Assembly (NCBI RefSeq): GCF_005503555.1
Contig: NZ_SCNG01000003.1
Span: 62,001-126,000, forward strand
DNA length: 64,000 nucleotides
Direction: 5' to 3'
Origin: Rudaea sp. 3F27F6
Lineage (GTDB): Bacteria > Pseudomonadota > Gammaproteobacteria > Xanthomonadales > Rhodanobacteraceae
Shown here: in pieces, positions 17,863 to 26,769 of the stretch
Layout: every line of letters begins with the position of its first letter
Position numbering within the stretch: position 1 is the first letter of the stretch
The notes under the pieces: generated by a model
What the model was told of the DNA's origin: nothing
Databases searched by the model: none
The model's input: only the letters and a program-made list of their open reading frames with translations
Made by a program: the position numbers and the translations under genes

Positions 17863-18246
17863 ATGTCCCGCACCATCATCCATAGCGATCACGCTCCCAA
17901 GGCAATCGGCCCGTACTCGCAGGCCGTGCGCGTCGGCAACACGATCTATTTCTCCGGTCAGACTCCGCTCGATCCGGCGACCGGCGTGCTCGTCGAGGGC
18001 GACATCGCAACCCAGGCGCGTCGCGTCTTCGAAAACCTCAAAGCGGTCGCGACCGCGGCCGGCATCGGCTTCGACCAGATTGCGCGTGTCGGCATCTATC
18101 TGACCGATCTCGGCAACTTCGCCGCGGTCAATGCGGTGATGGCCGAGTACTTCAAGGAACCGTATCCGGCGCGTTCGACGATCGAAGTGAAAGGTCTGCC
18201 CAAGGCCTCGCAGGTCGAAATCGACATGATCGCTGTGGTGGACTAG
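17863..18246 (+). CDS. ridA: RidA family enamine/imine deaminase
   Basis: Encodes 127 residues from ATG 17863, with CCGAGG upstream. The whole protein is a RidA (YjgF/YER057c/UK114) domain: KAIGPYSQAV, TIYFSGQTPLD, ARRVFENLKAV, then the active-site region PARSTIEVKGLPK with its conserved Arg, and the C-terminal VEIDMIAVV. RidA hydrolyses reactive enamine and imine intermediates such as 2-aminoacrylate made by PLP enzymes, protecting the cytoplasm. It lies between the repeat block and recG, a common location (spoT-ridA-recG) in gammaproteobacteria. Confidence 0.96.
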   Translation: MSRTIIHSDHAPKAIGPYSQAVRVGNTIYFSGQTPLDPATGVLVEGDIATQARRVFENLKAVATAAGIGFDQIARVGIYLTDLGNFAAVNAVMAEYFKEPYPARSTIEVKGLPKASQVEIDMIAVVD

Positions 18247-18256
18247 CGCGATCTTC

Positions 18257-18386
18257 CCTTCTCCGTCGGGAGAAGGTGGCGCGCAGCGCCGGGTGAGGGA
18301 GACGCGTCGCGACTTTGGACACCGTCGGAGTCGGCGAGGCTTTTCCCTCATGCGCCCCTTCGGGGTACCTTGTCCGAAGGAGAAGG
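18257..18386. repeat. Inverted pair of REP-like repeats before recG (REPIN-like)
   Basis: The left copy (18257-18300) starts CCTTCTCC and ends GTGAGGGA. The right copy (18344-18386) is its inverted counterpart, reading TCCCTCATGCGCC and ending GAAGGAGAAGG. The two flank about 43 bp. The arrangement is that of a REPIN or small MITE. The right copy ends only 11 bp before the recG start and supplies the purine-rich GGAGAAGG that may act as, or interfere with, its ribosome site. Confidence 0.7.
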
Positions 18387-18397
18387 TAAGCAGGATC

Positions 18398-20494
18398 ATG
18401 CCAGCGCCAGCCGCCAACGCGAACAAAGGAGGGGAGTCGGCCATTGCCCTGGCCGGCGTCGGTCCCGCGCTGCGCGAATCGCTGCGCAAGCTCGGCCTGA
18501 CGACGCTGCAGGATCTCTGGTTCCACCTGCCGCTGCGCTACGAAGACAAGACGCGCATCACCGCACTGCGCGATCTGCGTGTCGGTGATACCGCTCAGGT
18601 CGAAGGACGCGTCGAAGCGATCGAGAAGGGTTTTCGTTTCCGGCCGCAACTGCGCATCGCGATCGCGGACGAGGCGCAGCACACCCTGGTCCTGCGTTTC
18701 TTTCATTTCAACAACGCCCAGGTGAGCCAGCTTGCGATCGGCACGCGCCTGCGCTGCTTCGGCGAAGTGCGGCGTGGCCAGCACAGTCTCGAAATGGTGC
18801 ATCCGCAATACCAGCGCCTCGCCGACGATGCGGTGAGCGTGGTCGAAGAGCGCCTGACGCCGATCTATCCGACGACCGAAGGTCTCGGCCAGAAGCGCCT
18901 CGGCGGCCTGATCGAACGTGCCTTGGCGCAACTGCCGCAGGACGAGGCTTTGGAACTGCTCCCGCGTGAGCTGCGCGAGACGAACGAATTGACTTCGTTG
19001 CGCGATGCTTTGCTGTATGTGCACCGCCCGCCGCCCGAAGCCGATCTGGCCCAGCTCGATCTCGGCACGCATCCGGCGCAGCGGCGCCTCGCGTACGAGG
19101 AACTGCTCGCCCAGCATCTTTCACTCAAGCAATTGCGCAACCGTCTACGCGCGCACTCTGCGCCTGCGTTGCGCGGTGACGGTAAGCTGCGCGAGCGTTT
19201 CCTCGCTGCGCTGCCGTTTTCGCCGACGCGTGCGCAAGCGCGCGTCGCCGCCGAGGCCGCGCGCGATCTCGCCGCGCCGACGCCGATGCTGCGCCTGGTC
19301 CAGGGCGATGTCGGTTCGGGCAAGACCGTCGTTGCCGCGCTCGCCGCGCTGGCCGCGATCGAAGCCGGCAAGCAGGTCGCGCTGATGGCACCGACCGAGC
19401 TGCTCGCCGAACAGCACTTCGTCAATTTCCACCGATGGATTTCTCCGCTCGGCATCGAAGTCGTCTGGCTCGCCGGCAAGCTCAAGGGCAAGGTGCGCAC
19501 GGCGGCGCTCGCAAGCTTGAAAGGCCCGGCGCAGATCGCGATCGGCACCCACGCGCTGATGCAGGAAGGCGTCGAGTTCGATCGCCTCGGTCTTGTCATC
19601 ATCGACGAGCAGCATCGCTTCGGCGTCGACCAGCGTCTGGCGCTGCGCGACAAGGGACGCGCCGGCGCGGAGATACCGCATCAGCTCGTGCTGACCGCGA
19701 CGCCGATCCCGCGCACGCTGGCGATGACGGCGTATGCCGATCTCGACGTATCGGTGATCGACGAACTGCCGCCCGGGCGCTCGCCGGTCACCACGGTCGT
19801 GCTCAACGGCACGCGGCGTAGCGAAGTCGTCGAACGCATCCGCGCCGCCTGCGCGGAAGGGCGGCAGGCTTACTGGGTCTGCACTGTCATCGAAGAATCC
19901 GAGGTGCTGGAGGCCCAGGCAGCCGAAGTCGCGCATGCGGAACTGACTGCGGCGCTGCCCGGCATGCGCATCGGTCTCGTGCACGGGCGCATGAAACCGG
20001 CGGAAAAGCAGGCGGCGATGGACGCGTTCAAGGCCGGCGAGATTTCCCTGCTCGTCGCGACGACCGTCATCGAAGTCGGCGTCGACGTGCCGAACGCGAG
20101 CCTGATGGTGATCGAGAACGCCGAACGTCTCGGCCTCGCCCAGCTGCACCAATTGCGCGGCCGCGTCGGCCGCGGCAGCGCCAAGTCCAGTTGCGTACTG
20201 CTTTACCAGGCGCCGCTCTCGGGCATGGCGCGTCAGCGCCTCGACGTGTTGCGCGAGACCAACGACGGTTTCCGCATCGCCGAGAAGGATCTCGAACTGC
20301 GCGGTCCGGGTGAAGTGCTCGGCACGCGCCAGACCGGCGAGATGACGCTGCGCGTCGCCAATCTGACGCGCGACGCGCACCTTCTGCCGGCCGTACAGCA
20401 CGCGGGCGAGGTACTCCTGCGCGACCATCTCGATCTGGCCGAGCGCCTGATCGTGCGCTGGATCGGTCACGCCGCGCGTTTTGCCGGCGCTTGA
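18398..20494 (+). CDS. recG: ATP-dependent DNA helicase RecG
   Basis: Encodes 698 residues from ATG 18398; RecG is usually about 690. The N-terminal wedge/OB domain starts ALAGVGPALRESLRKLGL and includes LPLRYEDKTRI. The helicase core has Walker A GDVGSGKT (about 302-309), MAPTELLAEQH, the DEQHRFG motif (about 402), LTATPIPRTLAM, and the second RecA domain with VHGRMKPAEK, VATTVIEVGVDVPNA and QLRGRVGRG. RecG reverses stalled replication forks and branch-migrates Holliday junctions. An in-frame ATG-free extension upstream runs into the REP-like repeat and is not used here. The membrane-protein gene follows after 22 bp. Confidence 0.97.
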   Translation: MPAPAANANKGGESAIALAGVGPALRESLRKLGLTTLQDLWFHLPLRYEDKTRITALRDLRVGDTAQVEGRVEAIEKGFRFRPQLRIAIADEAQHTLVLRFFHFNNAQVSQLAIGTRLRCFGEVRRGQHSLEMVHPQYQRLADDAVSVVEERLTPIYPTTEGLGQKRLGGLIERALAQLPQDEALELLPRELRETNELTSLRDALLYVHRPPPEADLAQLDLGTHPAQRRLAYEELLAQHLSLKQLRNRLRAHSAPALRGDGKLRERFLAALPFSPTRAQARVAAEAARDLAAPTPMLRLVQGDVGSGKTVVAALAALAAIEAGKQVALMAPTELLAEQHFVNFHRWISPLGIEVVWLAGKLKGKVRTAALASLKGPAQIAIGTHALMQEGVEFDRLGLVIIDEQHRFGVDQRLALRDKGRAGAEIPHQLVLTATPIPRTLAMTAYADLDVSVIDELPPGRSPVTTVVLNGTRRSEVVERIRAACAEGRQAYWVCTVIEESEVLEAQAAEVAHAELTAALPGMRIGLVHGRMKPAEKQAAMDAFKAGEISLLVATTVIEVGVDVPNASLMVIENAERLGLAQLHQLRGRVGRGSAKSSCVLLYQAPLSGMARQRLDVLRETNDGFRIAEKDLELRGPGEVLGTRQTGEMTLRVANLTRDAHLLPAVQHAGEVLLRDHLDLAERLIVRWIGHAARFAGA

Positions 20495-20516
20495 TCTTCT
20501 CGACGACGGACGAACG

Positions 20517-21842
20517 ATGAATCCTTTGCGTGCACAGGATCGCGGCAGGTTGAACGCGGCATATGCGGTCTTCGCCGCGCTCGCCGGCATGCTGTTGATC
20601 CTGACCTTGCTCTGGCACATCCCGATGATGCTCTGGGATCAGCTCGACATGGTGCCGATCTATCAGGCCTGGCGCGATGGCACGCTCGGCAGCACGGAGT
20701 TCTTCAGTTTCCGCGCCGGGCATGTTCACCTGGCTGCCTACGCGGTTCTGCTCGCAACCACGCATCTTACGCATGGGCAGCTCTGGCTCGACTGCGCGGT
20801 GTCGTGGGTGTTTCTCGTCGTGTATGCCGTCCTCGTCGTCATGCAGATGCGGCGCACTTTGCCCACGCAGGATCGTTTTGCCCAGGCGATTTTCTTCGCG
20901 ATGATTTTCCTCGTGCTCTATCCGGGCCACCTCGCCAATCTACAGTGGGGCTGGCAGGTCGCAGTGTTCATGAGCCTGGTTGGCACGGTCGTCGCGATCG
21001 ATTTTATTGCGCGCTGCACGTTGTCGTGGGCGAATCTCGCTTGCGGCCTGCTAGCGGGCGTGTTCGCCTATCTGAGTTTCGCCACGGCGATCGCCCTGGT
21101 TCCGGCGGCGATCCTGCTGCTGATCTTGCGCGAGGATCAGTCGCGCATGCGCCGCGCAGTCGGGGCCGTGCTGTGGGGCGGTTGCGGTCTCGCCGCCTAC
21201 GCGTTCACGCGCAAGTACAACGCGGCGGAAATTCCGGCGAGTCCGTCGCTCGTGCTGAGCGTGCACTATGCGCTGAATTTTCTCGGCGGCGGCATCGGCC
21301 GCTTCGCGACCGACGCGGCGCCGCTGCTTGCGCTCGCGGCACTGGGCAGCGGCGCCTGGGCTTTTCTGCGCAGCGTCGACCGGCGCAAAAGCCTGCCGTG
21401 GCTCGGCTTTTTCGTATTCGCCATCGTCTGCGCATTCGTTATCGCCGTGGCGCGCGCTGCCGACAACGGCGCGCAGCATGCTTTCGTCACGCGCTACGTC
21501 AGCATTTCCTCGCTGTTCTGGCTCGGCTGGCTCGGTTTGATCGCGCTCGCCGATCTGCGTTCGTCGTCGGCGCGCAGGTTCGGCAAGATCGCGGTCGCCG
21601 TCGTCGTCCTGTTCGCCGCCGTCAACACCGTGCAGATGACGCGCAAGGCCGCACGCGTCGCCAGCGAAACGCGCACGATCGCGACGGCAATACGCACGAC
21701 CTGGCCGAACATCGATGCCCAACTACTGCGTTCGCTCTACTTCGACCAGCCGGAGCTGACGATGAGCAGGCTGGCCGCTCTCAAGGCGCTCGGCTTCCCG
21801 CCGTTCGACGTGCCGCCGCCGGCGACCGACGAGACCAAGTAG
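20517..21842 (+). CDS. Polytopic membrane protein of unknown function
   Basis: Encodes 441 residues with about ten hydrophobic segments. The first is near 13-33. It is followed by a periplasmic-type loop WDQLDMVPIYQAW with two acidic residues, an arrangement seen in GT-C glycosyltransferases. Other clear segments include VSWVFLVVYAVLVVM, AIFFAMIFLVLY, LGFFVFAIVCAFVIAVA and IAVAVVVLFAAVNTV. The C-terminal tail is soluble. I do not recognise a defined family. A membrane glycosyltransferase or a wzy-like protein are possibilities suggested by topology only. It follows recG closely and may be transcribed with it. Confidence 0.75.
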   Translation: MNPLRAQDRGRLNAAYAVFAALAGMLLILTLLWHIPMMLWDQLDMVPIYQAWRDGTLGSTEFFSFRAGHVHLAAYAVLLATTHLTHGQLWLDCAVSWVFLVVYAVLVVMQMRRTLPTQDRFAQAIFFAMIFLVLYPGHLANLQWGWQVAVFMSLVGTVVAIDFIARCTLSWANLACGLLAGVFAYLSFATAIALVPAAILLLILREDQSRMRRAVGAVLWGGCGLAAYAFTRKYNAAEIPASPSLVLSVHYALNFLGGGIGRFATDAAPLLALAALGSGAWAFLRSVDRRKSLPWLGFFVFAIVCAFVIAVARAADNGAQHAFVTRYVSISSLFWLGWLGLIALADLRSSSARRFGKIAVAVVVLFAAVNTVQMTRKAARVASETRTIATAIRTTWPNIDAQLLRSLYFDQPELTMSRLAALKALGFPPFDVPPPATDETK

Positions 21843-21930
21843 AATGTGCGCCTCGTTTTTGATCGCCGTGGCGCGGAAAGCCGCGCTTCGATCCGCACGG
21901 CCGCGACGGCCGGCATGAGGAAATGAAAAA

Positions 21931-22860
21931 ATGCAAAAGTATAAAATTCTGATCGACACCGATCCGGGCGTCGACGACGCGATGGCGATCCTGATGGCGC
22001 ACGACCGCGCCGACGTGCTCGGGCTCTCCGTCGCGGCCGGCAATGTCGGCCTGAACTACACGGTGGCGAATGCGCTCAAGCTGGTCGACGTGATCGGCGC
22101 GCAGACACCGGTGTACGCGGGCTGCGCGACGCCGCTCGTCCACGCCGCGGCCGATGCGGCCGCCGTGCACGGCAGCGACGGCTTCGGCGACACCGGCTAT
22201 ACGCCGAGCACGCGCAAAGCGCAAAGCGAACACGCCGCGCTCGCGATCCTGCGCGCTTCGCACGAGCATGCGGGCAAACTCGTCCTCGTCGCGCTCGCAC
22301 CGCTGACCAATGTCGCGCTCGCGCTCAAGCTCGATCCGAGCCTGCCGCAGCGCGTGGCCAAGTTCGTCGTCATGGGCGGCGCGGTCACCGGGCGCGGCAA
22401 CTACGGCACCGTGCCGGCGGAGTTCAACATCGGCTTCGATCCGGAAGCCGCGCACGTGGTCTTTTCGAGCTGGCCGCATTTCACCCTGGTTGACTGGGAA
22501 GCGACGGTGCGCCACGGCCTCGACTTCGAACGTTTCGAGGCGATGCTGGACAAGGGCGATGCGCGCGCGCAGTTCTACGCGTCGATCACACAGAAGACCC
22601 GCGCCTGGTCGCGCGAACGCGGCCGGCCGAAGCTGCTGATCGCCGACGCGCTGGCAATGGCCGTCGCACTCGAACCGGATATTGTCCTGCGCGAAGAGGA
22701 ACGCCACGTCGCCGTCGAACTCGACGGCCGCCTGACGCGCGGCGCGACTGTCGTCGATTGGGAAAACCGCCTCGGCGAACGCGCCAACGCGCGTATCGTC
22801 CTCGACGTCGATCAGTCGCGTTTCGAGGCGCTGCTTGCATCGGCCGTCGGCGCGCGCTGA
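21931..22860 (+). CDS. Inosine/uridine-preferring nucleoside hydrolase family protein
   Basis: Encodes 309 residues, the usual length. The N-terminal DTDPGVDDA (residues 9-17) supplies the Asp cluster that binds the catalytic calcium. VMGGAVTGRGNYGTVPAEFNIGF and the later DALAMAVALEPD are also characteristic. The enzyme splits the N-glycosidic bond of nucleosides to base and ribose, and lacks a signal peptide, so it is cytoplasmic. GAGGAAATG precedes the start. Its 3' end overlaps the convergent mechanosensitive-channel gene by 49 bp. It may contribute to the nucleoside-type metabolism suggested by the cluster from 26770, though it is not part of that operon. Confidence 0.93.
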   Translation: MQKYKILIDTDPGVDDAMAILMAHDRADVLGLSVAAGNVGLNYTVANALKLVDVIGAQTPVYAGCATPLVHAAADAAAVHGSDGFGDTGYTPSTRKAQSEHAALAILRASHEHAGKLVLVALAPLTNVALALKLDPSLPQRVAKFVVMGGAVTGRGNYGTVPAEFNIGFDPEAAHVVFSSWPHFTLVDWEATVRHGLDFERFEAMLDKGDARAQFYASITQKTRAWSRERGRPKLLIADALAMAVALEPDIVLREEERHVAVELDGRLTRGATVVDWENRLGERANARIVLDVDQSRFEALLASAVGAR

Positions 22861-25800
22861 GCGCCGGCGTTCGTTTCGAGCGGATTGCGGAACCACACAT
22901 CGCGCGTCGGATAGGCGATCTCGATGTCGTGGTCGCGGAACACGTCGGCGATGCGCATGACCAGCTCGTTGCGCACCAGATTGCGCTGACCGATTTCGGC
23001 GACGAAGAAGCGCAGCTCGAAATCCTGGGTCGAATCGCCGAAGCCGATCATCCAGGCGACCGGCTGAGGGTCCTGTAGCACGAGCGTGTGCTCGCCGGCG
23101 ACTTGCAGCAGCAGCTTCTGCGCAAGGCGCGGGTCGTTGCGGTAGGCGATGCCGACCTTGACGACGACGCGCGTGGTTGTGTCGCTCAGCGTCCAGTTGA
23201 CCAGGCGTTCGGTGATGAAGGCCTTGTTCGGCACGATCACTTCCTTGTTGTCCCAGTCGAGAATCGTCGTCGCGCGCGTGCGGATGCGCGTGACCGTGCC
23301 TTCGATGTTGCCGATCGTGATGATGTCGCCGACGCGGCACGGCCGCTCGAACAGCACGATCAGGCCCGAGATGAAGTTGGCGAAGATCTCCTGCAGGCCG
23401 AAGCCGAGGCCGACGGTCAAGCCGGCCGCGAGCCATTGCAGGTTCGACCAGTGCACGCCGAGCAGGCTGATGCCGACCAAGCAGCCGATCAGCACGATCA
23501 GGTAGCGCACGATGCTGACGATGGCGTAGCGCGTCGGTGCGTCGATGTTGAGGCGGCGCAGCACGCCGATTTCGAGCAGGCCCGGCAGGTTGCGCGTGGC
23601 GATGAAGGTCATCGCGAGCAGCAGGGCCGATTCGAGCACCGAACGCAGGGTTACGTAGAACGCGACCTGCTTGCCGTTCTCGTCGGCGAAGGTCGACGAC
23701 CACAGCCGGTAGTTGTCGAGGAAGCTCAGCGCGGGCGCGATGTCCGACCAGATCACGAGCAGGGTCGCGCCGAGCAGAAGCGCGATGGCGAGGCGCAGCA
23801 CGCGGCGCGTCTGCGCGCCGAGGTCGGCGACGGCGACTTCCTCGGGTTCGACTTCGGGCATGGTCTCGCCTTCGGCCGGCGGCCCGGTGGCTTCCGCCTC
23901 CGCGAGCAGACGGTCTTCGGCGCGCTTGAGTGCGAGCCGGCGTTCGCCGAGGATCAGCCAGCGCACGGCGAGGCCGTGGACCACGCAAACGGCGAGGATC
24001 GCGATCAGCGACATCAGCAGATGCTCGGCGATGACGATCGCGGTGAAGAAGTAGCCGAGCGCGGCGAGCACGGCGAGCACGATAAAGCCCGCGCTGAAGG
24101 CCACGCGCGTCAGCTGACGCAGGCGCACCGGTTCGTCGTCGAGCTTGCCGCCGCGCTGCGCCCAGATGCGCCCGCGGCCGAGCAGGCGCCAGGCGATCGC
24201 CGAGAGGGCGAGCGTGCCGAGGATGAACAGCGCACGGCCGATCGTCGCGTCGATCTCGTCGTTGCTGATCTCGCGCAGCCAATTGTGGATGAAGGTCGGC
24301 ACGAGCACGGCGAGCGCGATCCACGGCACCGCGCGGCGCAAAGCGGCGCGGCGCGCGCGCAGCCAGCGGAAATGCAGATGGGCGAGGCCGTTCTCGCGGT
24401 TCAGCCAGTGCAGGAAAGCGAGCACGAACCACGGCACGGCGATGCTGCCCGTAGCGAGGCCGAGCGAGCCTTCGAGCGGATCGACATGGGTCGTGTGCAG
24501 GAACAGGCGCGCGAGGATCGTCCAGAGCAGCGCGATCGGCGCCGCGGCAAGCGCAGTCAGCGCGAGTGCCCACATGGTGTAGCGATAACGGTCCGTGCGG
24601 ATGCGCCGCATCGGTGCGGCGACGCGCTCGAATTCCACTGGCACGCGCCGGCGCGCGTACACCGCGGCGAAAACCATCAGCAGCGCGGCGACGGGCAGGG
24701 CGCCGCTGGTGCGCACGCTGTCGGCGACGCCGACGATCTGCGCGGCCTCTTTCGGATGGGCGAGATTACGCAGCACATGTCCGAGTTCGCCGAACCAGGC
24801 CAGGCCGATCGGCGCGTGGCTCGGTATCGCGAGCAGGTTCGAGTCGAGCATGCCGTTGAGTTCGGTCGTCGTCTTGATCAGCCCGGTAAGCTGCTGCTCG
24901 GTGTCTTCGGCGACCGACGTCTGCCGCGTCTTCGACGCGATCAGCCGGGTGTACAGATCGCCGCGCGTGGTCAGCAGGCGCTGCAGGCCGTCGTGCAGCG
25001 GCCCGGTGATCGCCGGCGGCTGCCCGGCACGAGCGAGCGCCGCGGCGATCGCGCCGTCCATGTTTTCCAGACGATCCTGCTCCTCGCGCAGATCGAGCAC
25101 GGCGAGCTTGCTCTGCGCGAGTTCGTTGCGCACGTCGGCGAGTTCGCGGTTGAGCGTGTTCAGCGGCTTGAGTTTGCGCCGCTCGGCGAGCAATAGCGCG
25201 CCGACATCTTCGCTGACGCCGCCGAGGTCGAGGCGCGCCTTGGTGTTCTTCGCCGCCTGTTCGGTATCGCTGCGTTCGGTCGTGTACGCGCTTTGCAGCT
25301 CGCGCAGGCTCGCGTTGCGTTTGATCGTCGCCGCGAGATCCTGGCCGAGGGCGAGATTCTCTGCGGCAGCTTCGCGCAGCGCCGGCGCGGCCTGCGCCGC
25401 TTCGAGCTTGTCGCGCTCGCCGGCAAGCTGGGTGACGAGATCGCTGATCTTGCTCGCATAGCGGTCGAGCACCATGTTCTCGAGCCAGCGCACGCGCTGG
25501 TCGTGCTCGTCGATGCTGCGCCGCGCCGCCGTGCGCTGCGCGAACAAAGTGCGGATGCGCGGCTCGTAGGTGCGTTGCTCGGTTTCGAGCAAGGCGATGC
25601 GGCAGCGCTGCAGGCGTTCGGCCGCCTGCGCGCGCAGGCGCATCGCCGTGGCGAGCGCACGCGGCGTGTCGGCCGTCGGCGATGCGCCGCTGAATTGTTC
25701 CGCGCGCACGCTTGCCAGTTCGTCGCGCAGCGTGTCCGGCCGCTGCGTCTGCTTCTGCAGCGCTTCTTCGAGGCTGCGCAGCGACGCCTGCGCCGCACCG

Positions 25801-26237
25801 AGCTGGTTGCGCTCGATTTCGAGCAGGTTGGAAAGCTGGGTCGAGTCCTCGTCGCTCGGCAGTTTCGCGCGCCAGTCGGCGAAGTTCTGGCCGTTGTCGC
25901 TGCCCGAGGCCGGCGGCGCGGTTTCGGCCGGGGCGGCCTTGAGCGCGGCATCGAGCAAGCTCTGGCGCCGCGCCACGGCGTCGCTGGCCGCCTGATCGTC
26001 GGCCTGCGCGTCGCGCAGCAAATCCTCGGCCTTCTTGCGCTGGTCGGCATTGAGGTCGCGTGCACGCGGCAGGGCGGCGAGCGCGTTGCTGATCGCATCG
26101 TCGAGCGGCGGCGGCAGATCCTGGCCCGGCTGCGCTGCGGGAGCGGGCTGTGCTGTGGCGGCCGGCAATGACGGTGCGAGCGCCGCGGCGAGCACGAGAA
26201 TAAGCAAAGCGCGGAATGGGGCGAACGAATGAGGCAT
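22812..26237 (-). CDS. Large MscK/MscM-type mechanosensitive channel
   Basis: Encodes 1141 residues, close to E. coli MscK (1120) and MscM/YjeP (1107). Start chosen at ATG 26237, which gives a signal peptide (MPHSFAPFRALLILVLAAAL...). About 40-470 is a periplasmic coiled-coil region rich in Ala, Glu, Arg and Leu. Then come some eleven membrane segments (about 480-900). The conserved MscS core follows: LTVGLGFGLQEIFANFISGL, LFERPCRVGDIITIGNIEGTV and NKEVIVPNKAFI, then the cytoplasmic cage ending near YPTRDVWFRNP. Such channels open under osmotic downshock. The gene converges on the nucleoside hydrolase and overlaps it by 49 bp, encoding the low-complexity C-terminal tail. Confidence 0.92.
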   Translation of the reverse strand: MPHSFAPFRALLILVLAAALAPSLPAATAQPAPAAQPGQDLPPPLDDAISNALAALPRARDLNADQRKKAEDLLRDAQADDQAASDAVARRQSLLDAALKAAPAETAPPASGSDNGQNFADWRAKLPSDEDSTQLSNLLEIERNQLGAAQASLRSLEEALQKQTQRPDTLRDELASVRAEQFSGASPTADTPRALATAMRLRAQAAERLQRCRIALLETEQRTYEPRIRTLFAQRTAARRSIDEHDQRVRWLENMVLDRYASKISDLVTQLAGERDKLEAAQAAPALREAAAENLALGQDLAATIKRNASLRELQSAYTTERSDTEQAAKNTKARLDLGGVSEDVGALLLAERRKLKPLNTLNRELADVRNELAQSKLAVLDLREEQDRLENMDGAIAAALARAGQPPAITGPLHDGLQRLLTTRGDLYTRLIASKTRQTSVAEDTEQQLTGLIKTTTELNGMLDSNLLAIPSHAPIGLAWFGELGHVLRNLAHPKEAAQIVGVADSVRTSGALPVAALLMVFAAVYARRRVPVEFERVAAPMRRIRTDRYRYTMWALALTALAAAPIALLWTILARLFLHTTHVDPLEGSLGLATGSIAVPWFVLAFLHWLNRENGLAHLHFRWLRARRAALRRAVPWIALAVLVPTFIHNWLREISNDEIDATIGRALFILGTLALSAIAWRLLGRGRIWAQRGGKLDDEPVRLRQLTRVAFSAGFIVLAVLAALGYFFTAIVIAEHLLMSLIAILAVCVVHGLAVRWLILGERRLALKRAEDRLLAEAEATGPPAEGETMPEVEPEEVAVADLGAQTRRVLRLAIALLLGATLLVIWSDIAPALSFLDNYRLWSSTFADENGKQVAFYVTLRSVLESALLLAMTFIATRNLPGLLEIGVLRRLNIDAPTRYAIVSIVRYLIVLIGCLVGISLLGVHWSNLQWLAAGLTVGLGFGLQEIFANFISGLIVLFERPCRVGDIITIGNIEGTVTRIRTRATTILDWDNKEVIVPNKAFITERLVNWTLSDTTTRVVVKVGIAYRNDPRLAQKLLLQVAGEHTLVLQDPQPVAWMIGFGDSTQDFELRFFVAEIGQRNLVRNELVMRIADVFRDHDIEIAYPTRDVWFRNPLETNAGAQRAPTADASSASKRD

Positions 26238-26726
26238 CAGAACGCGGCGATGGATGCGATAGGGCGCTGCGCACGGCAGCCGAGTGGGGATTATGCCGTT
26301 TTCGGGCTGAATCGCCGCGGCCGGGCTGTTTGGCTGCGTTTTGGAGGTGCTTGCGAAAGCTGTTTTCGCGGCAGAAAGACTGCGGAGAGGTGCCCGACAT
26401 CGTGGCCGCCGAACACCGCCCCGGGTATCCGCGATCATAGCTATTCGCGAGCTTGCAGGGCCATGTGTTTGGTCGAGCTGCCATGCATCGTGTCATCCAT
26501 TAGACAGAGACCCTGTACTCCATACCGCCCAGGGCTGGCCAGGGCAGATCGCCGACTGGGCCGAGGAGTGGCACGACGATCCGGTCAAGTTTCTGGCTCA
26601 CCGCACGACGACGTCGGCGGACGCGCAGAGCCCGCTCCATCCGAATCAGCATGCCTTGGCAATCCACTAGACTTCCGTTGAGCCGGTCGAGGCCCCCCTC
26701 GATCAGCGTGGATAATTTTGCGCGAA
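26238..26726. other. Intergenic stretch without a recognisable gene
   Basis: Short open frames exist on the plus strand (for example 26341-26670, with QGWPGQIADWAEEWHDDP) but have no ribosome site, no complete domain and mixed codon use. This may be a remnant of a gene or chance. Nothing further is supported here. Confidence 0.3.
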
Positions 26727-26755
26727 TTAACCAGTTGACTAGTCAACTCTACAAT
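26727..26755 (+). promoter_or_regulatory. Promoter with GntR-type operator for the gntR-led operon
   Basis: AGTTGACTAGTCAACT (26733-26748) is a 16-bp perfect palindrome placed between TTAACC (26727-26732) and the -10 box TACAAT (26750-26755), a position where a bound repressor would block RNA polymerase. The core TTGACTAGTCAA recurs at 32078-32089. The leader before ATG 26770 is very short. Confidence 0.65.
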
Positions 26756-26769
26756 GTGAGAATGCCGCC

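Noticed and set aside
23088-25196. 702-codon plus-strand frame opposite the mechanosensitive channel
   Set aside because: Antisense to a clear channel gene; repetitive Arg/Asp/His/Glu composition and no motifs.
26341-26670. Open frame before gntR containing QGWPGQIADWAEEWHDDP
   Set aside because: Looks partly protein-like but has no ribosome site or full domain; at best a gene remnant, so reported only as part of the intergenic stretch.
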